A stretch of DNA of 64,000 nucleotides from Candidatus Woesearchaeota archaeon (GCA_021736975.1 JAIPET010000005.1:1-64000), one strand, 5' to 3'; shown: positions 19,467 through 30,667, counted from the first letter of the stretch. The notes: a model not told the origin generated them from the letters alone. Numbers and translations are program-made.

Positions 19467-21101
19467 TCATTTTTTAAAATCCTCACTATTGTTATCAATA
19501 TTTTTTTTTTCTGATTCTTCTTTAATATTTTCTTCTTCTAATTTTTTCTTTTTTTCATTTTCTTCTTCTATTTTTTTTTGTTCAGCTTCTGCTTTAGCTT
19601 TTGCTTCTTTAATTTCTTTTAATAATTCAGCTTCTTTTTCTTTAGCTTCTTGACTCATAAAATTCATCATTTTAACAGCCCTAGTCTTTAAATTTATTAA
19701 AGGTAATCTTGCAGGTTGAGGTTCTAAACCTCTTTTAATCTGATCATCAGTAGTTTCTGTCCAACAACTACCATTAATCATAGTTATATTTCTATAATTT
19801 TTAGCGGCAGCTCTATGAATATGACCTGTGATAAAAAAATCAGGAACAATATCAATTATTAAAGGATCTCTTTCAGGATCTGGAATATAAAGAGTCGAAC
19901 CATGAGTTGGAGCTAAATGTCTTCTTTGAAGCAAATATTGCATTATTAAATCTGAACGTTTTTGTCCTCCTGCACTCCTAATACTTGGAATGTTTTCTGA
20001 ATAATAAATTAAAGAACCTCCGTGATAAATCAAACAATCAAAACCAGAAAAATCTTCTGTTGAAGCAATATTAACATAAGCAGGATTACTAAGTATAAAT
20101 AAATTTGGAATTGTATATAATTCTTCTGCTAAATCTTTAGGTACAGGTTCTTGAGGTTCTGCAAGTCTACCAGCATCGTGATTTCCTGAAATCATTATAA
20201 TTTTTTTATCCTTAGGAATTTTTTTAAAATATTTAGCAGCATATTCATATTGTTTTTTAATATCAATTATATCTAAATCATCTTCTTGAGAAGGATAAAC
20301 TCCAACTCCTTCAATTATATCACCTGTATGAATAATATATTTTACTTTTTTTGCCAATTCTCTTTGTTCTAAAGAACCAGATTCACCATTAATCCATAAA
20401 ATAAATTTATCAAATTCTTCTTTCATAAAAACATTAGAACCGAAATGAATATCACCAAGAATCGCAACATATTCTTCTTTAGCTTGTTTTTTTAATTCTT
20501 TAGTAGGAGGAATGTCAGGAAAAACAATTTTTTGAGCAAAAATAGCATCATTAAATTTTTTACCAATAACACCTATAACCTCATCTAAAGAAATATCATC
20601 TGCAATATTATACAACTCTTTATTTTTTTCATCTTTTTTAACAATAACAACACAAATACCTGTTTTATCTTCTAATTTCAAAATATAATTTTCATTTTTA
20701 GTCAAATTTTTTTCCAAAACCATACCTATTATTGCAGTTTGATTTTCAGCATCTTTTTCCATCATTCTAGAAATACTAGTAACACCCATCATTTCTTGTC
20801 TATTTCTTAATATAGAAGCTGTAATATTATATCTATTATTCATAACACCAACAAAATCTTGAAAAGATCTTTTTTTACTTTTTTTATCATAAGATCTAAT
20901 AACATGAACATTATGATTATCTTCTTTTAATTTTGAATATTTATTAATTAATGCTTCATCAATTAAATCTAAAGAATCTCCTTCTAATTCTATAATTTTA
21001 TTTAAAATTTCTTCATCTACTTCTTTTTCCATGATGTCAGGACTAACTAATATTCCTTTTTCTATAAGTGAATTTAATATTGTTGATGAACTCATTTTCA
21101 A
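19467..21101 (-). CDS. polB: DNA polymerase D small subunit DP1
   Basis: PDE domain motifs GDIHFGS, HTGDIIEGVGVYP, SGNHDAGR, TGHIHR; charged low-complexity C-tail. Confidence 0.95.
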   Translation of the reverse strand: MKMSSSTILNSLIEKGILVSPDIMEKEVDEEILNKIIELEGDSLDLIDEALINKYSKLKEDNHNVHVIRSYDKKSKKRSFQDFVGVMNNRYNITASILRNRQEMMGVTSISRMMEKDAENQTAIIGMVLEKNLTKNENYILKLEDKTGICVVIVKKDEKNKELYNIADDISLDEVIGVIGKKFNDAIFAQKIVFPDIPPTKELKKQAKEEYVAILGDIHFGSNVFMKEEFDKFILWINGESGSLEQRELAKKVKYIIHTGDIIEGVGVYPSQEDDLDIIDIKKQYEYAAKYFKKIPKDKKIIMISGNHDAGRLAEPQEPVPKDLAEELYTIPNLFILSNPAYVNIASTEDFSGFDCLIYHGGSLIYYSENIPSIRSAGGQKRSDLIMQYLLQRRHLAPTHGSTLYIPDPERDPLIIDIVPDFFITGHIHRAAAKNYRNITMINGSCWTETTDDQIKRGLEPQPARLPLINLKTRAVKMMNFMSQEAKEKEAELLKEIKEAKAKAEAEQKKIEEENEKKKKLEEENIKEESEKKNIDNNSEDFKK

Positions 21102-22336
21102 ATTTTTAATTTTTCCCTATTACTATCTGATATTCCTAATTCTTCATCAAGAAGTGTAAGAATTTTCTTTTCGATACTTTTACTTAAAGATAAAGATATC
21201 TCCCTTGTTCTACCAAATCTACCTTTACTAATAACTTTAGCATTAATAATGCCGAGCATATCAAGTTCTGCAATAATATCAGATACTCTTCTTTGAGTTA
21301 AAGGTCTAAGACCTGAAACACTACAAATATCTTTGTATAATTCATAAATATCACCTGTAAAAATATTATTATCTTTTTGTTGAGATAATAATAAAATAGG
21401 ATAAAGTGTTGCTTGAAATTGTTTGGGATGAGTTTTAACCATATCTATCATCCTATCTCTTTCTATTTTATCTTCTGCTTCATCTATATTTTCTATTAAT
21501 AATTTTTCTTGATTTTTTCTTTCTGCAATTTCACCTGCGACTCTTAAAAGTTCTAAAGCTCTTCTTGCATCACCATGTTCTCTTGCCGCATAAGCAGCAC
21601 ATTTTTGAATAACACCATCTTCTATAGTTCCAGATTTAAAACCAATTTCTGCTCTTTTTTTAAGAATTTCTTGTATTTGAACAGCATTATAAGGTGGAAA
21701 TACTATTTCTTCTTCACTAAGACTAGATTTTACTCTAGGATCTAAATTATTTGCAAACATTAAATCGTTTGATATTCCTATAATACTTAATTGAGATTTT
21801 TTTAAATCTTGATTTATTCTTGTTAAATTATAAATTATTTCATCACCAGCTTTTTTTATTAATTGATCAATTTCATCCAAAATCAAAATAATTATCTTAT
21901 TTTCTTGTTCTAAAGCTGAAAAAAATATATTATATACTTCATCAGTTGGTAAACCTGTTGGAGGAATTGCTTTACCAAAAAATCTTGCTAATTCAGCAAT
22001 TAATCTATATTCTGTATCTGCAATTTTTTTTAATTTACAATTTAAATAAAATATTTGAAGGGGAATATCTCTTTGTTTTGCAACATTTTCCATTTGTTCT
22101 GCAACATGTCTAGAAATTAATGTTTTTCCAGTTCCTGTTTTTCCATAAATAAACAAATTTGATGGTTTATCTGTTTTTAATGCAGGAGCTAATATTTGTG
22201 CTATTTGATTAATTTGATCATCACGATGATTTATTTCACCAGGCATATATGAACTTTGTAATACTTTTTTATTGCTGAATAATGAGTCTTTTTTTAAGAA
22301 TTTTTCAAAAAAATTGTTAAGATTATTTTCTACCAT
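21098..22336 (-). CDS. cdc6: ORC1-type DNA replication protein (Orc1/Cdc6)
   Basis: AAA+ Walker A YGKTGTGKT, Walker B ILDEIDQLI, winged-helix C-domain. 4-bp overlap with polB. Confidence 0.96.
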   Translation of the reverse strand: MVENNLNNFFEKFLKKDSLFSNKKVLQSSYMPGEINHRDDQINQIAQILAPALKTDKPSNLFIYGKTGTGKTLISRHVAEQMENVAKQRDIPLQIFYLNCKLKKIADTEYRLIAELARFFGKAIPPTGLPTDEVYNIFFSALEQENKIIILILDEIDQLIKKAGDEIIYNLTRINQDLKKSQLSIIGISNDLMFANNLDPRVKSSLSEEEIVFPPYNAVQIQEILKKRAEIGFKSGTIEDGVIQKCAAYAAREHGDARRALELLRVAGEIAERKNQEKLLIENIDEAEDKIERDRMIDMVKTHPKQFQATLYPILLLSQQKDNNIFTGDIYELYKDICSVSGLRPLTQRRVSDIIAELDMLGIINAKVISKGRFGRTREISLSLSKSIEKKILTLLDEELGISDSNREKLKI

Positions 22337-22357
22337 TTAGTTTTCCCCTCCAAACCA

Positions 22358-22382
22358 TATTTCCAGACGAAATAGAGGGTAT
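22358..22382 (+). promoter_or_regulatory. ORB-like element (TTCCAGACGAAATAGAGGGTA)
   Basis: Matches shared motif; immediately upstream of cdc6. Confidence 0.6.
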
Positions 22383-22442
22383 ATAAATATTCTTCTTTTG
22401 GAACTTATATTTTGGAATAGTATATAACAAGAAATATACTAC

Positions 22443-22467
22443 TCTCCCCTTTATTTCGTATAGAACT
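22443..22467 (-). promoter_or_regulatory. ORB-like element (TTCTATACGAAATAAAGGGGA)
   Basis: Matches shared motif; inverted relative to 22358-22382. Confidence 0.62.
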
Positions 22468-22496
22468 TATTTAGAACAAAAAAAGTTTGATTTATG

Positions 22497-22528
<32 letters not shown>

Positions 22529-23273
22529 CAGATTACATCATATTATATTATTAAATAAAAATAAAACATATTAAATAAATATAATTCATAAATAAATATA
22601 AAACATATTAAATAAAAACAAGTAATAAACTAATAAATAAAAATAAGTAACATATTAAATAAATATTCTTCATAAATAAATATAAATCATATAAACATTG
22701 AATATTAATCAAATAATTTATTAAATACCAAATATCAAATAAAATACAAACAAAAAATAATAATAAATAAATTATAACTAATTTACTTCTTAATTGATGT
22801 TTAAATTTGTTTTTAGAATTTATTTATTTTAAAATAAATATTATTTTTGAATTTGATCTCTTTTTTATTTTCTTTTTCTTTATTCTTTATGTTCATTCTT
22901 TTTTTTTATTATTTATATTTATTTTTTTCTTGTTTCTTTTTCTTCATTCTTTATGTTCTTTCTTTATTATTATTATTACTTATAGAATAATATAATATAT
23001 AATAATACAATAATTAACTTCCATATAGAAAAGAAAGATGAGTTTTTAAGAGTTATTGACAAGAAATAAAAAAAAAGAAAATTATTCATATAATAATAAA
23101 TAAAATAAAATTAGAATAATAATATAATAATGTCTATTTTTTTCTTATAGAAATATATTAAATTTATTTTTTAGTATTTAATAATTATTAGATTTTTATG
23201 TGTTTTTTATGTGTTTTGTTAAAATAATTATATATTATAGATTAATATATTTGTTTATTAATTTAATAAGACT

Positions 23274-23454
23274 TAATTAAGATGATATATTTGGTTATTT
23301 AGTATTAATATGTAATTAAGATGATATATTTAGTTATTTAGTATTAATATGTAATTAAGATGATATATTTGGTTATTTAGTATTAATATGTAATTAAGAT
23401 GATATATTTAGTTATTTAGTAATTAATATGTAATTAAGATGATATATTTAGTTA
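23274..23454. repeat. 39-bp tandem repeat, about 4.6 copies
   Basis: taattaagatgatatatttRgttatttagtattaatatg at 23274, 23313, 23352, 23391 (40 bp), 23431 (partial). Confidence 0.95.
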
Positions 23455-23618
23455 AAAATCTAATATAACAAATATTAAATGTTTATAATATTTATAATAA
23501 TTATATATGCTTAGGTTGACTATTAAGATTATTTGATTGTTTATTAAAATATTAAATTTAACTATAAAATAATATGATCTTTAAAATAAATAAATGTAAC
23601 TTATTTTTATCAAAAAGT

Positions 23619-23643
23619 ATTCTATAGGAAATGTAGGGGTGAC
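23619..23643 (+). promoter_or_regulatory. ORB-like element (TTCTATAGGAAATGTAGGGGT)
   Basis: Matches shared motif at the distal end of the AT-rich region. Confidence 0.65.
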
Positions 23644-23709
23644 ATCAAAAAATTTAGATAAATTTCTAAATTCATATTATTTATTATATTATCTAAAATA
23701 TTATCTAAA

Positions 23710-23828
23710 ATATTATTAATACAAATTATATTATTTAACATGTTTTTAATATATATTATATTTTTAATATACACAATATTATTAATACAAATTATATTAT
23801 TTAACATGTTTTTAATATATATTATATT
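23710..23828. repeat. 53-bp direct repeat (two copies, 66-bp period)
   Basis: atattattaatacaaattatattatttaacatgtttttaatatatattatatt at 23710-23762 and 23776-23828. Confidence 0.9.
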
Positions 23829-23842
23829 AATATTAAAATAAA

Positions 23843-25534
23843 TCATTTATTATTTTCTTTTAATACAGAAATAATATTATCAAGTTCAATTTCAAAACCA
23901 GAACAAGGCATTTCAAGATCAAACAAAGAAATAGCTTTAGGAGAAATTTCACCAACAAAACCAATAATTTTACCATTAAAAATAATTTTACCAGTTCTAC
24001 CACTCATAAAAATATTATTTTCATCTTTTTCAATTTTATAATCTAAATTTAAATCTTGAAATAAAGAATCAAGATGTTGTTTTGCAGTTGTAAAATTAAC
24101 ATTTTCAGAACAAAAAATAGCTGCCAAACTATTAGATTCTTTTATTGATGTAAATTCTGAATTATCTTTTTTGAAAATAACACCTAATTCAAAAAAATTC
24201 TGAGGATAATCATACATCTTATTATTTTTCAAATTATGAAGTAAATTAATCATAATATTTCTTCTTAAAGAATTAAACTCAGAAGACAAAGCATTTTTAA
24301 CAAAAACAACATTATCAACAAGTTTATTTTGAATATCTTTAGATACAAGAGAATAAGTATTAGTTTCATTCATTTTCAAACCTACAAAATGTTCTCTAAT
24401 TTTTTTAAAGATTTTTTCAGAATAATTTTCTTTTCCAAGACTATAAGTTCTATTATCATCAGATTCTATATTATTATATCCAAAACCAATACCAATATCT
24501 TCAACTAAATCAATTTGATGAATAATATCAGATCTATAACATGGAACAAAAACATCAAAAAAATGCTTTTGAATATTTACACCAAAACCCATCTTTTCAA
24601 GACATTCAACAACTTTTTCATCAGATAATTCAAGACCAAGGTATTTTTTAATATAATTTTTATTTAAAAAAGATTTATTAGATTCTAATTTAGGAGTTGT
24701 TAATTTTCCTAAAGGATCTTGTTCATAAAATAAATTAACATCAAAAATTTTTCCACCCATATCACTTAAAGCAGAAACAACAATATTAATAGCTTTACTT
24801 AAAACATCAAAATTAAAACCAGAACATTCTAAAAAAACATCAGTAGTAGATTCTGAAATTTTACCAGTTTTATGAGAATTAATAATAGGAGGCATACTTA
24901 AAATTTCATTATTAGCATCCATAAAAATAGGATACAATTTTTTACCATCTAACAAATGAGCAAAATCCTTACCTTTTTCATGTTCTAATAAAATTTGAGA
25001 AGCATTCATTTCTACAGATTTTTCTAAAGGAACAAAACTAATTTCTTCAGGCTTTTTAGCAGTATATGTAATAGGCCACTTTATTGCTTCCATAGGATAA
25101 ATACCAATTGCACATTTCTTTCTATTTCTACCATAAGTAACATGAAGTTTTTCTTGAATTTCAATAATATTTTTTAATTTTTCTTCATTTATTTTCAAAC
25201 CCTTAATAACAGCGCAAGCAGTATAAGGTCTAACATCTTTAACTTCTTTTTTAATAAAAATATCATATTTACTTTTTTCAGACTTATATTCTTTCAAACC
25301 AATTTTATTCCCAATAAAAGAACTAAGAGCTCTAGAAAAACCTTCATCTGAAAGAAGATCAGGTCTATTAGGAAAAATTTCTACAATAATTTCATCACTA
25401 GTGATTTCTTCAAGATCAGTACCAAGATAAGGAATAATCTCTTTTAATTCCTCATCTGATAAATCTTTACCAATAAGTTCTTTTACACGTTCCTTATTTA
25501 ATTTTATTGTAGGCATTTTATTCAAAATATCCAA
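23843..25534 (-). CDS. pheT: Phenylalanyl-tRNA synthetase beta subunit
   Basis: B3/B5 domain organisation, EIFPNRPDLLSDEGFSRAL, LVEDIGIGFGYNNIE. Start may be MPTIKL (25516). Confidence 0.95.
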   Translation of the reverse strand: MDILNKMPTIKLNKERVKELIGKDLSDEELKEIIPYLGTDLEEITSDEIIVEIFPNRPDLLSDEGFSRALSSFIGNKIGLKEYKSEKSKYDIFIKKEVKDVRPYTACAVIKGLKINEEKLKNIIEIQEKLHVTYGRNRKKCAIGIYPMEAIKWPITYTAKKPEEISFVPLEKSVEMNASQILLEHEKGKDFAHLLDGKKLYPIFMDANNEILSMPPIINSHKTGKISESTTDVFLECSGFNFDVLSKAINIVVSALSDMGGKIFDVNLFYEQDPLGKLTTPKLESNKSFLNKNYIKKYLGLELSDEKVVECLEKMGFGVNIQKHFFDVFVPCYRSDIIHQIDLVEDIGIGFGYNNIESDDNRTYSLGKENYSEKIFKKIREHFVGLKMNETNTYSLVSKDIQNKLVDNVVFVKNALSSEFNSLRRNIMINLLHNLKNNKMYDYPQNFFELGVIFKKDNSEFTSIKESNSLAAIFCSENVNFTTAKQHLDSLFQDLNLDYKIEKDENNIFMSGRTGKIIFNGKIIGFVGEISPKAISLFDLEMPCSGFEIELDNIISVLKENNK

Positions 25535-26063
25535 TTATTTTTTTTATATAATTATTATGTTCTTCATTTTCAATATGTGTGTGCCATTTTACTATAATTT
25601 CTTCAAGATACTCTAAAAAATATGGATTAAACATTTTATGGTAAATGCTTTTTTTAAAATATTTACTTAATGCATCAAAATATTTTATTAAAATTTCACC
25701 ATCTTCAGTTTTATATATTAATGAATTTTTTATTAAAATTTCAATAGATTTTATTATATAACCATAAGATTCACCAAATGAATCCATAGCATTATTAGCT
25801 TGAACCATAACATTACCTTCTGTTTCATTATTATTAGCAAACAAAATAAGTTTTTCATAAAATTGAGTTCCTGCGTCAAATTTTTTTTGAATGTGTTTTG
25901 TAAAATTTTTAGGATTTTCATCTCTTTGATTTAAAGCATTTTTCATAGAAAATTTGAATCTATCAATCATAATAGTTTCATTATTATTTCTTTCAAAAAT
26001 TTCTTTTAATTTTTTTTGTGCATTTTTTTGTGCATTATTTATAGTTTTATTTAACAATCCCAT
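25518..26063 (-). CDS. Hypothetical protein between pheT and LOG-family gene
   Basis: 181-aa ORF in compact operon, overlapping the pheT 5' end. Confidence 0.65.
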   Translation of the reverse strand: MGLLNKTINNAQKNAQKKLKEIFERNNNETIMIDRFKFSMKNALNQRDENPKNFTKHIQKKFDAGTQFYEKLILFANNNETEGNVMVQANNAMDSFGESYGYIIKSIEILIKNSLIYKTEDGEILIKYFDALSKYFKKSIYHKMFNPYFLEYLEEIIVKWHTHIENEEHNNYIKKIIGYFE

Positions 26064-26134
26064 TTTTTTTACCTTTTATTTTTTATTCAATTTTATTTTT
26101 TTATCTTCTTTCCAATTATTTTTAAGTTCATGTT

Positions 26135-26764
26135 TTAATTTTTCATTAATCGTTTTTTTTTCTTTAATTTTTCATTTTTAATCAATTTTAAAATTAATTC
26201 AACTGCTTGAATAGGTGAATTAGCACCAAAAATATACTCAGTTTTTCTAACATCAAAAAATCTATTAGTTAATTCTTCAGCCATTCCACCACTAGGTGTT
26301 AAAGCTACAAGAGGTTTACTTGACATATAAGCATATGTCGCTTCATTTAAAGTTCCAGCACCACCACCTACAAGTATTGCACCATCACAACTATTGAGGT
26401 TTATTGCATCTCTACTCCAACCTATCCCTGTTGCTATAACAAAATCTGAATAATCGTTAACTCTATTCATATCTTCCCAAGGTATTATTGATATTGTGGT
26501 TCCTTTCTTGCTTTTTGCACCTTTGTGTGCTGCTTCCATAACACCTAATCCACCACCTGTTAAAGTTACATAACCTTTTTTAGCAATTTCTTGACCAACT
26601 TCATATGCATAATTATATGCTTTTTTTGTTGTTATAGATTTGCTAGAACCAAGAACAGCAATAACAATATTTCTTTTTGTTTTACCAATTTTTGTTTTTT
26701 GATAATTTAATTTATCATAATTTTTTGTGTTATTTATTTTGTTAGTTTGTTTTTTTGCAGCCAT
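26135..26764 (-). CDS. LOG-like/SLOG Rossmann protein (TIGR00725-type)
   Basis: VAVLGSS-type start, TGGGLGVMEAAHKGA, LVGGGAGTLNEATYA. Confidence 0.85.
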   Translation of the reverse strand: MAAKKQTNKINNTKNYDKLNYQKTKIGKTKRNIVIAVLGSSKSITTKKAYNYAYEVGQEIAKKGYVTLTGGGLGVMEAAHKGAKSKKGTTISIIPWEDMNRVNDYSDFVIATGIGWSRDAINLNSCDGAILVGGGAGTLNEATYAYMSSKPLVALTPSGGMAEELTNRFFDVRKTEYIFGANSPIQAVELILKLIKNEKLKKKKRLMKN

Positions 26765-26777
26765 TTTTTTACCTCTT

Positions 26778-28298
26778 TTATTTTAAAAACGATTTCATAT
26801 TTCTTAATTGTTCTAAATCATTTCTATACAAATCTCTTAAATCAGTTAATTCATAATAAGCAAGAATTATTCGCTCCATACCAAGACCCCAAGCCAAAAC
26901 AGGACATTCAAAACCCATAAGTGTTTTAGTAACTTCAGGTCTAAAAATTCCACAACCACCCATTTCTATCCATTGTTTTTTTCCAGGATGATAAACTTCT
27001 ACTTCTGCACTAGGTTCTGTATAAGGGAAATAAGCAGGTCTAATTCTAACATCAGTATAACCCATTTTTCCAAAAAACTCTTTTAAATATCCTTTTAATT
27101 TAGCTAAATTACCATCAAGATCAACAACTATACCTTCAACCTGTTGAAATTGAAATAAATGTTTCCAATCTACAGCTTCATTTCTAAAAACTTTACCGAT
27201 CTTGAAAAATTTTTTAGGCAAATCTTCTTTTTTTAATTTACTTATTGTTTGTGCACTAAGAACAGTTGTATGAGTTCTTAATAATGTTTGTTGACTAATA
27301 TCTTTTGAAAATTCATATTTCCAACCTTTAGAACCTGTCTCTCCACCAAACTCATGAACAGATTTTACTTTTTTAAATAAGTCAGGCTCAATTTTTGATT
27401 TTTCAACATCCAAATAAAATGTATCTTGCATTTCTCTAGCAGGATGATCTTGAGGAACAAATAAAGCATCCAAATCCCAAAAAGCACTTTGACTTTCAGT
27501 TCCATCCATTTCTTCAAAACCCATTTCAAGCCACAAAGATTTCATATATTCAATAGCTTCATTCACAAAATGTTTTCTACCTTTATTAATTCTAGGAACT
27601 TTACTATTAATATCAAACGATCTAAATTTTTTATTTTTCCACGAACCATCTTTTAACATAGAAGAACTGAGTTTTTCTTCATATTTTAAAGAGTCTTTTC
27701 CGATTTCTTTTGAAATTTCTTTTCCTTTATCAGTAATATGAGCAAACCAATATGTTTTTTTATCTTTTTTTAAGATGTTTTTCCTTGATAATAATTCATT
27801 CATTGCTTTTTTGTCTTTATCATTTAATTTATTTACAGATATAGGAAATATATTTTCTAAAAATACTTCTAAATCATTTTTTTCTTTAATTAACAAAATT
27901 CCTTCTTTTGTTATTGAAAATATCAATTCATTTTCTTTTTCTATATTTAAGGCCTTTTGTCTTTTTAATAAACCAATAGAAACATTTAATTCATCAGAAC
28001 TCAATTCTTTTAAAATTTCAGATCTTTTCATGTTATTTTTTTCAATGAGTTTAAGTAATCTTTTTTCAGGAAATCCTTTTTCTTTGATTTCTACTCCATT
28101 TATATCTAAATTTATGAATTCTTCTTCTTGTTTTTCAAGTTTCACAAGGTTTTTATTTGAGAGCCATTGAGCAGCTCTTTGAACTTCTATATCTTTTAAA
28201 CCTGTTTCTTTTACTATTTTATCAAGTTCTGATTCTTTAACTAGTAAAGGAAACACTTTTATTTCTAAAGGAGTTAATTCTGATATTATATTTGACAT
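26778..28298 (-). CDS. pheS: Phenylalanyl-tRNA synthetase alpha subunit
   Basis: Winged-helix N-domain plus class II core (FKIGKVFRNEAVDWKHLFQFQQVEGIVVD; GMERI). Confidence 0.96.
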   Translation of the reverse strand: MSNIISELTPLEIKVFPLLVKESELDKIVKETGLKDIEVQRAAQWLSNKNLVKLEKQEEEFINLDINGVEIKEKGFPEKRLLKLIEKNNMKRSEILKELSSDELNVSIGLLKRQKALNIEKENELIFSITKEGILLIKEKNDLEVFLENIFPISVNKLNDKDKKAMNELLSRKNILKKDKKTYWFAHITDKGKEISKEIGKDSLKYEEKLSSSMLKDGSWKNKKFRSFDINSKVPRINKGRKHFVNEAIEYMKSLWLEMGFEEMDGTESQSAFWDLDALFVPQDHPAREMQDTFYLDVEKSKIEPDLFKKVKSVHEFGGETGSKGWKYEFSKDISQQTLLRTHTTVLSAQTISKLKKEDLPKKFFKIGKVFRNEAVDWKHLFQFQQVEGIVVDLDGNLAKLKGYLKEFFGKMGYTDVRIRPAYFPYTEPSAEVEVYHPGKKQWIEMGGCGIFRPEVTKTLMGFECPVLAWGLGMERIILAYYELTDLRDLYRNDLEQLRNMKSFLK

Positions 28299-28381
28299 AT
28301 TTTGTGTGTGATTGGTTTATTATATAATATTTTTGCATTTTTACGAATAAATTTATATAATTCTACGTTGTTTTTATTTAT

Positions 28382-29770
28382 ATGCATATTAAATTAACAA
28401 ATTCAATGGGCCGAGAAAAACAAACATTTAAACCTTTAAAAAAAGGCGAAGTCAAAATATATACTTGTGGACCTACAGTTTATAATTATGCACACATAGG
28501 AAACTTAAGAGCTTATATCTTTGCAGATGTTTTGAAAAGGACATTTTTATTTAATGATTATAAAGTAAAACACGTAATAAATATTACTGATGTAGGACAT
28601 TTAAGTGATGATGCAGATGAAGGAGAAGACAAACTCGAAAAAGGAGCTAAAAGAGAAGGAAAAACAGTGTGGGATATAGCTAAATTTTACACAGAAGCAT
28701 TTTACACAGATATGAACGATCTTAATATAATAAATCCAAATACTTATTGTAAAGCCACAGAACATATTCAAGAAATGATTGAAATGAATAAAAAACTTGA
28801 AAAAAATGGTTTTACATATATTGCAGAAGGAAATTTATATTTTGATACATCAAAATTTGAAAATTACTGGAATTTAATAGGAAAAAAACAAGAAGAAGAA
28901 AATCAACAATCAAGAGTAGTTCAAGATAAACATAAAAAAAACAAAACAGATTTCGTATTGTGGTTTACAAGACATAAACATGGAAATCACGCAATGGAAT
29001 GGGATAGTCCTTGGGGAAAAGGATTTCCAGGTTGGCATATAGAATGTAGCGCTATGAGTTCTAAATATTTAGGTGAAAAAATAGATATTCATACAGGAGG
29101 AATAGATCACGTTCCAATACATCATACAAATGAAATTGCACAATCAGAATGTGCATATGGACATAAATGGGTAAATTACTGGTTACACAATGAATTCTTA
29201 GTAGTTAAAGATTCAGAAAAAATGTCAAAATCAACAGGAAATTTCCTAAGACTCCAAACACTTATAGATAAAGGATACAGTCCTTTAGAGTATAGATATT
29301 TTCTATTAGGTACACATTATAGAAAAAAAATAATGTTTAGCTACGAAGCACTAGATGGAGCAAAAAACAGTTTGAAGAAATTAAAGAACAAAATAATAGA
29401 AGCAAAAAAAGAAAAATCCGAATTTAATAAAGAAAAATATGATGAATATTATAACAAATTTCAAGAATCCATAAATGACGATTTGAACACAGCACAAGCT
29501 CTTGCTTTAGTTTGGGATTGTTTAAATGACAAAATAGGATCAGAAACAAAATTAAAAATAATAGATAAATTTGATGAAATTTTAGGTCTTGAACTTTTAA
29601 AAGAAGAAAAAGTTGATATTCCTAAAGAAGTTATAGAACTCGCAGAAAAGAGATGGAAATCTAAAAAAAATAAAAATTGGGAAGAATCAGATAAATTAAG
29701 AGCAGAAATAGAAAGCAAAGGATTTGATATTCTTGATTCTAAAGAATACTATGAAATAAAGAAAAAATAA
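28382..29770 (+). CDS. cysS: Cysteinyl-tRNA synthetase
   Basis: [15 protein letters not shown] (HIGH), [17 protein letters not shown] (KMSKS). Confidence 0.97.
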   Translation: MHIKLTNSMGREKQTFKPLKKGEVKIYTCGPTVYNYAHIGNLRAYIFADVLKRTFLFNDYKVKHVINITDVGHLSDDADEGEDKLEKGAKREGKTVWDIAKFYTEAFYTDMNDLNIINPNTYCKATEHIQEMIEMNKKLEKNGFTYIAEGNLYFDTSKFENYWNLIGKKQEEENQQSRVVQDKHKKNKTDFVLWFTRHKHGNHAMEWDSPWGKGFPGWHIECSAMSSKYLGEKIDIHTGGIDHVPIHHTNEIAQSECAYGHKWVNYWLHNEFLVVKDSEKMSKSTGNFLRLQTLIDKGYSPLEYRYFLLGTHYRKKIMFSYEALDGAKNSLKKLKNKIIEAKKEKSEFNKEKYDEYYNKFQESINDDLNTAQALALVWDCLNDKIGSETKLKIIDKFDEILGLELLKEEKVDIPKEVIELAEKRWKSKKNKNWEESDKLRAEIESKGFDILDSKEYYEIKKK

Positions 29771-29881
29771 TAAACTCATAAACATATTTTTTTTAAGAAT
29801 CAAAATGATTGAAATTATAAAATATAAAACTAAACACTTTTTAGAAATTGTGTTTGCTGCATAAATAATTTAATATAAATA

Positions 29882-30667
29882 TTAATTAGTAGTATGTTTT
29901 TGTTTTTTTTCTTCATTTATTAAATATTTAAGATGGTTCTTTTCATCTTCATTTAATTCTTTTGAAGAAATTAGTGTTTTTTCAAATTCATAAGATTTTA
30001 ATTTATCTGTTGCCATTTGAAAATCTCTTTGTAAAGATATATTTAATTTTTTTATTTCATTTTCAGAAGGAACTTCTCCAATTAAATCGCCTAAAAAAAA
30101 CAAAACAGAACCAAAGGCATCAGAAGGAGTTAAATACGCATCTATTCTTATATTTAAAGAATCTTTTTCAAAATATTGAACAGAAATTAAACCTTCAAAA
30201 GCAACACCACCAAAATTTGTTTCTCCACAATAAACTATTGTTTTAATATTATATTCGTTGTTTTGATTTGAATACAGTTTTTCAAAAATAATAGGCAAAC
30301 TTAATTCTTCTTTTTCTATACTTAATTTAATCTTTCCATTAGGAAGTTTTTTAGTTTTATATGATCCACCAACAGTTAAACTGGCAATTTTTCCAATATA
30401 TTCAACAGACCCATAAGGTTCTTTTAATAATAAATTTTCTAATAGTGATTCAGATAAACTAGATTTAACATGCATGTCTGTATGAAAAGAAGGATCTTCA
30501 AATATATCTAGAAGATTTTTTGCTTCATTATCATATTTAGCTTTTATTACATTTTCAACAAGAGTTTTATTTGGCAAAGGAATTATTTTATTTATTTTTT
30601 CTTGGGCATTATTTTGATAATTTAAAAAAAGAAATAATGAAAAAGATAATGCTGTAAATTTATTCAT
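29882..30667 (-). CDS. Hypothetical secreted protein
   Basis: 261-aa ORF with N-terminal hydrophobic signal-like segment MNKFTALSFSLFLFLNYQNNAQ. Confidence 0.7.
   Translation of the reverse strand: MNKFTALSFSLFLFLNYQNNAQEKINKIIPLPNKTLVENVIKAKYDNEAKNLLDIFEDPSFHTDMHVKSSLSESLLENLLLKEPYGSVEYIGKIASLTVGGSYKTKKLPNGKIKLSIEKEELSLPIIFEKLYSNQNNEYNIKTIVYCGETNFGGVAFEGLISVQYFEKDSLNIRIDAYLTPSDAFGSVLFFLGDLIGEVPSENEIKKLNISLQRDFQMATDKLKSYEFEKTLISSKELNEDEKNHLKYLINEEKKQKHTTN

Noticed and set aside
22807-22995. 62-aa Phe-rich ORF in the AT-rich region
   Set aside because: Translation of T-rich low-complexity DNA in the candidate origin.
23622-23846. 74-aa Ile/Asn-rich ORF at pheT 3' end
   Set aside because: Explained by the 53-bp direct repeat and the overlap with the ORB-like box; no gene-like composition.
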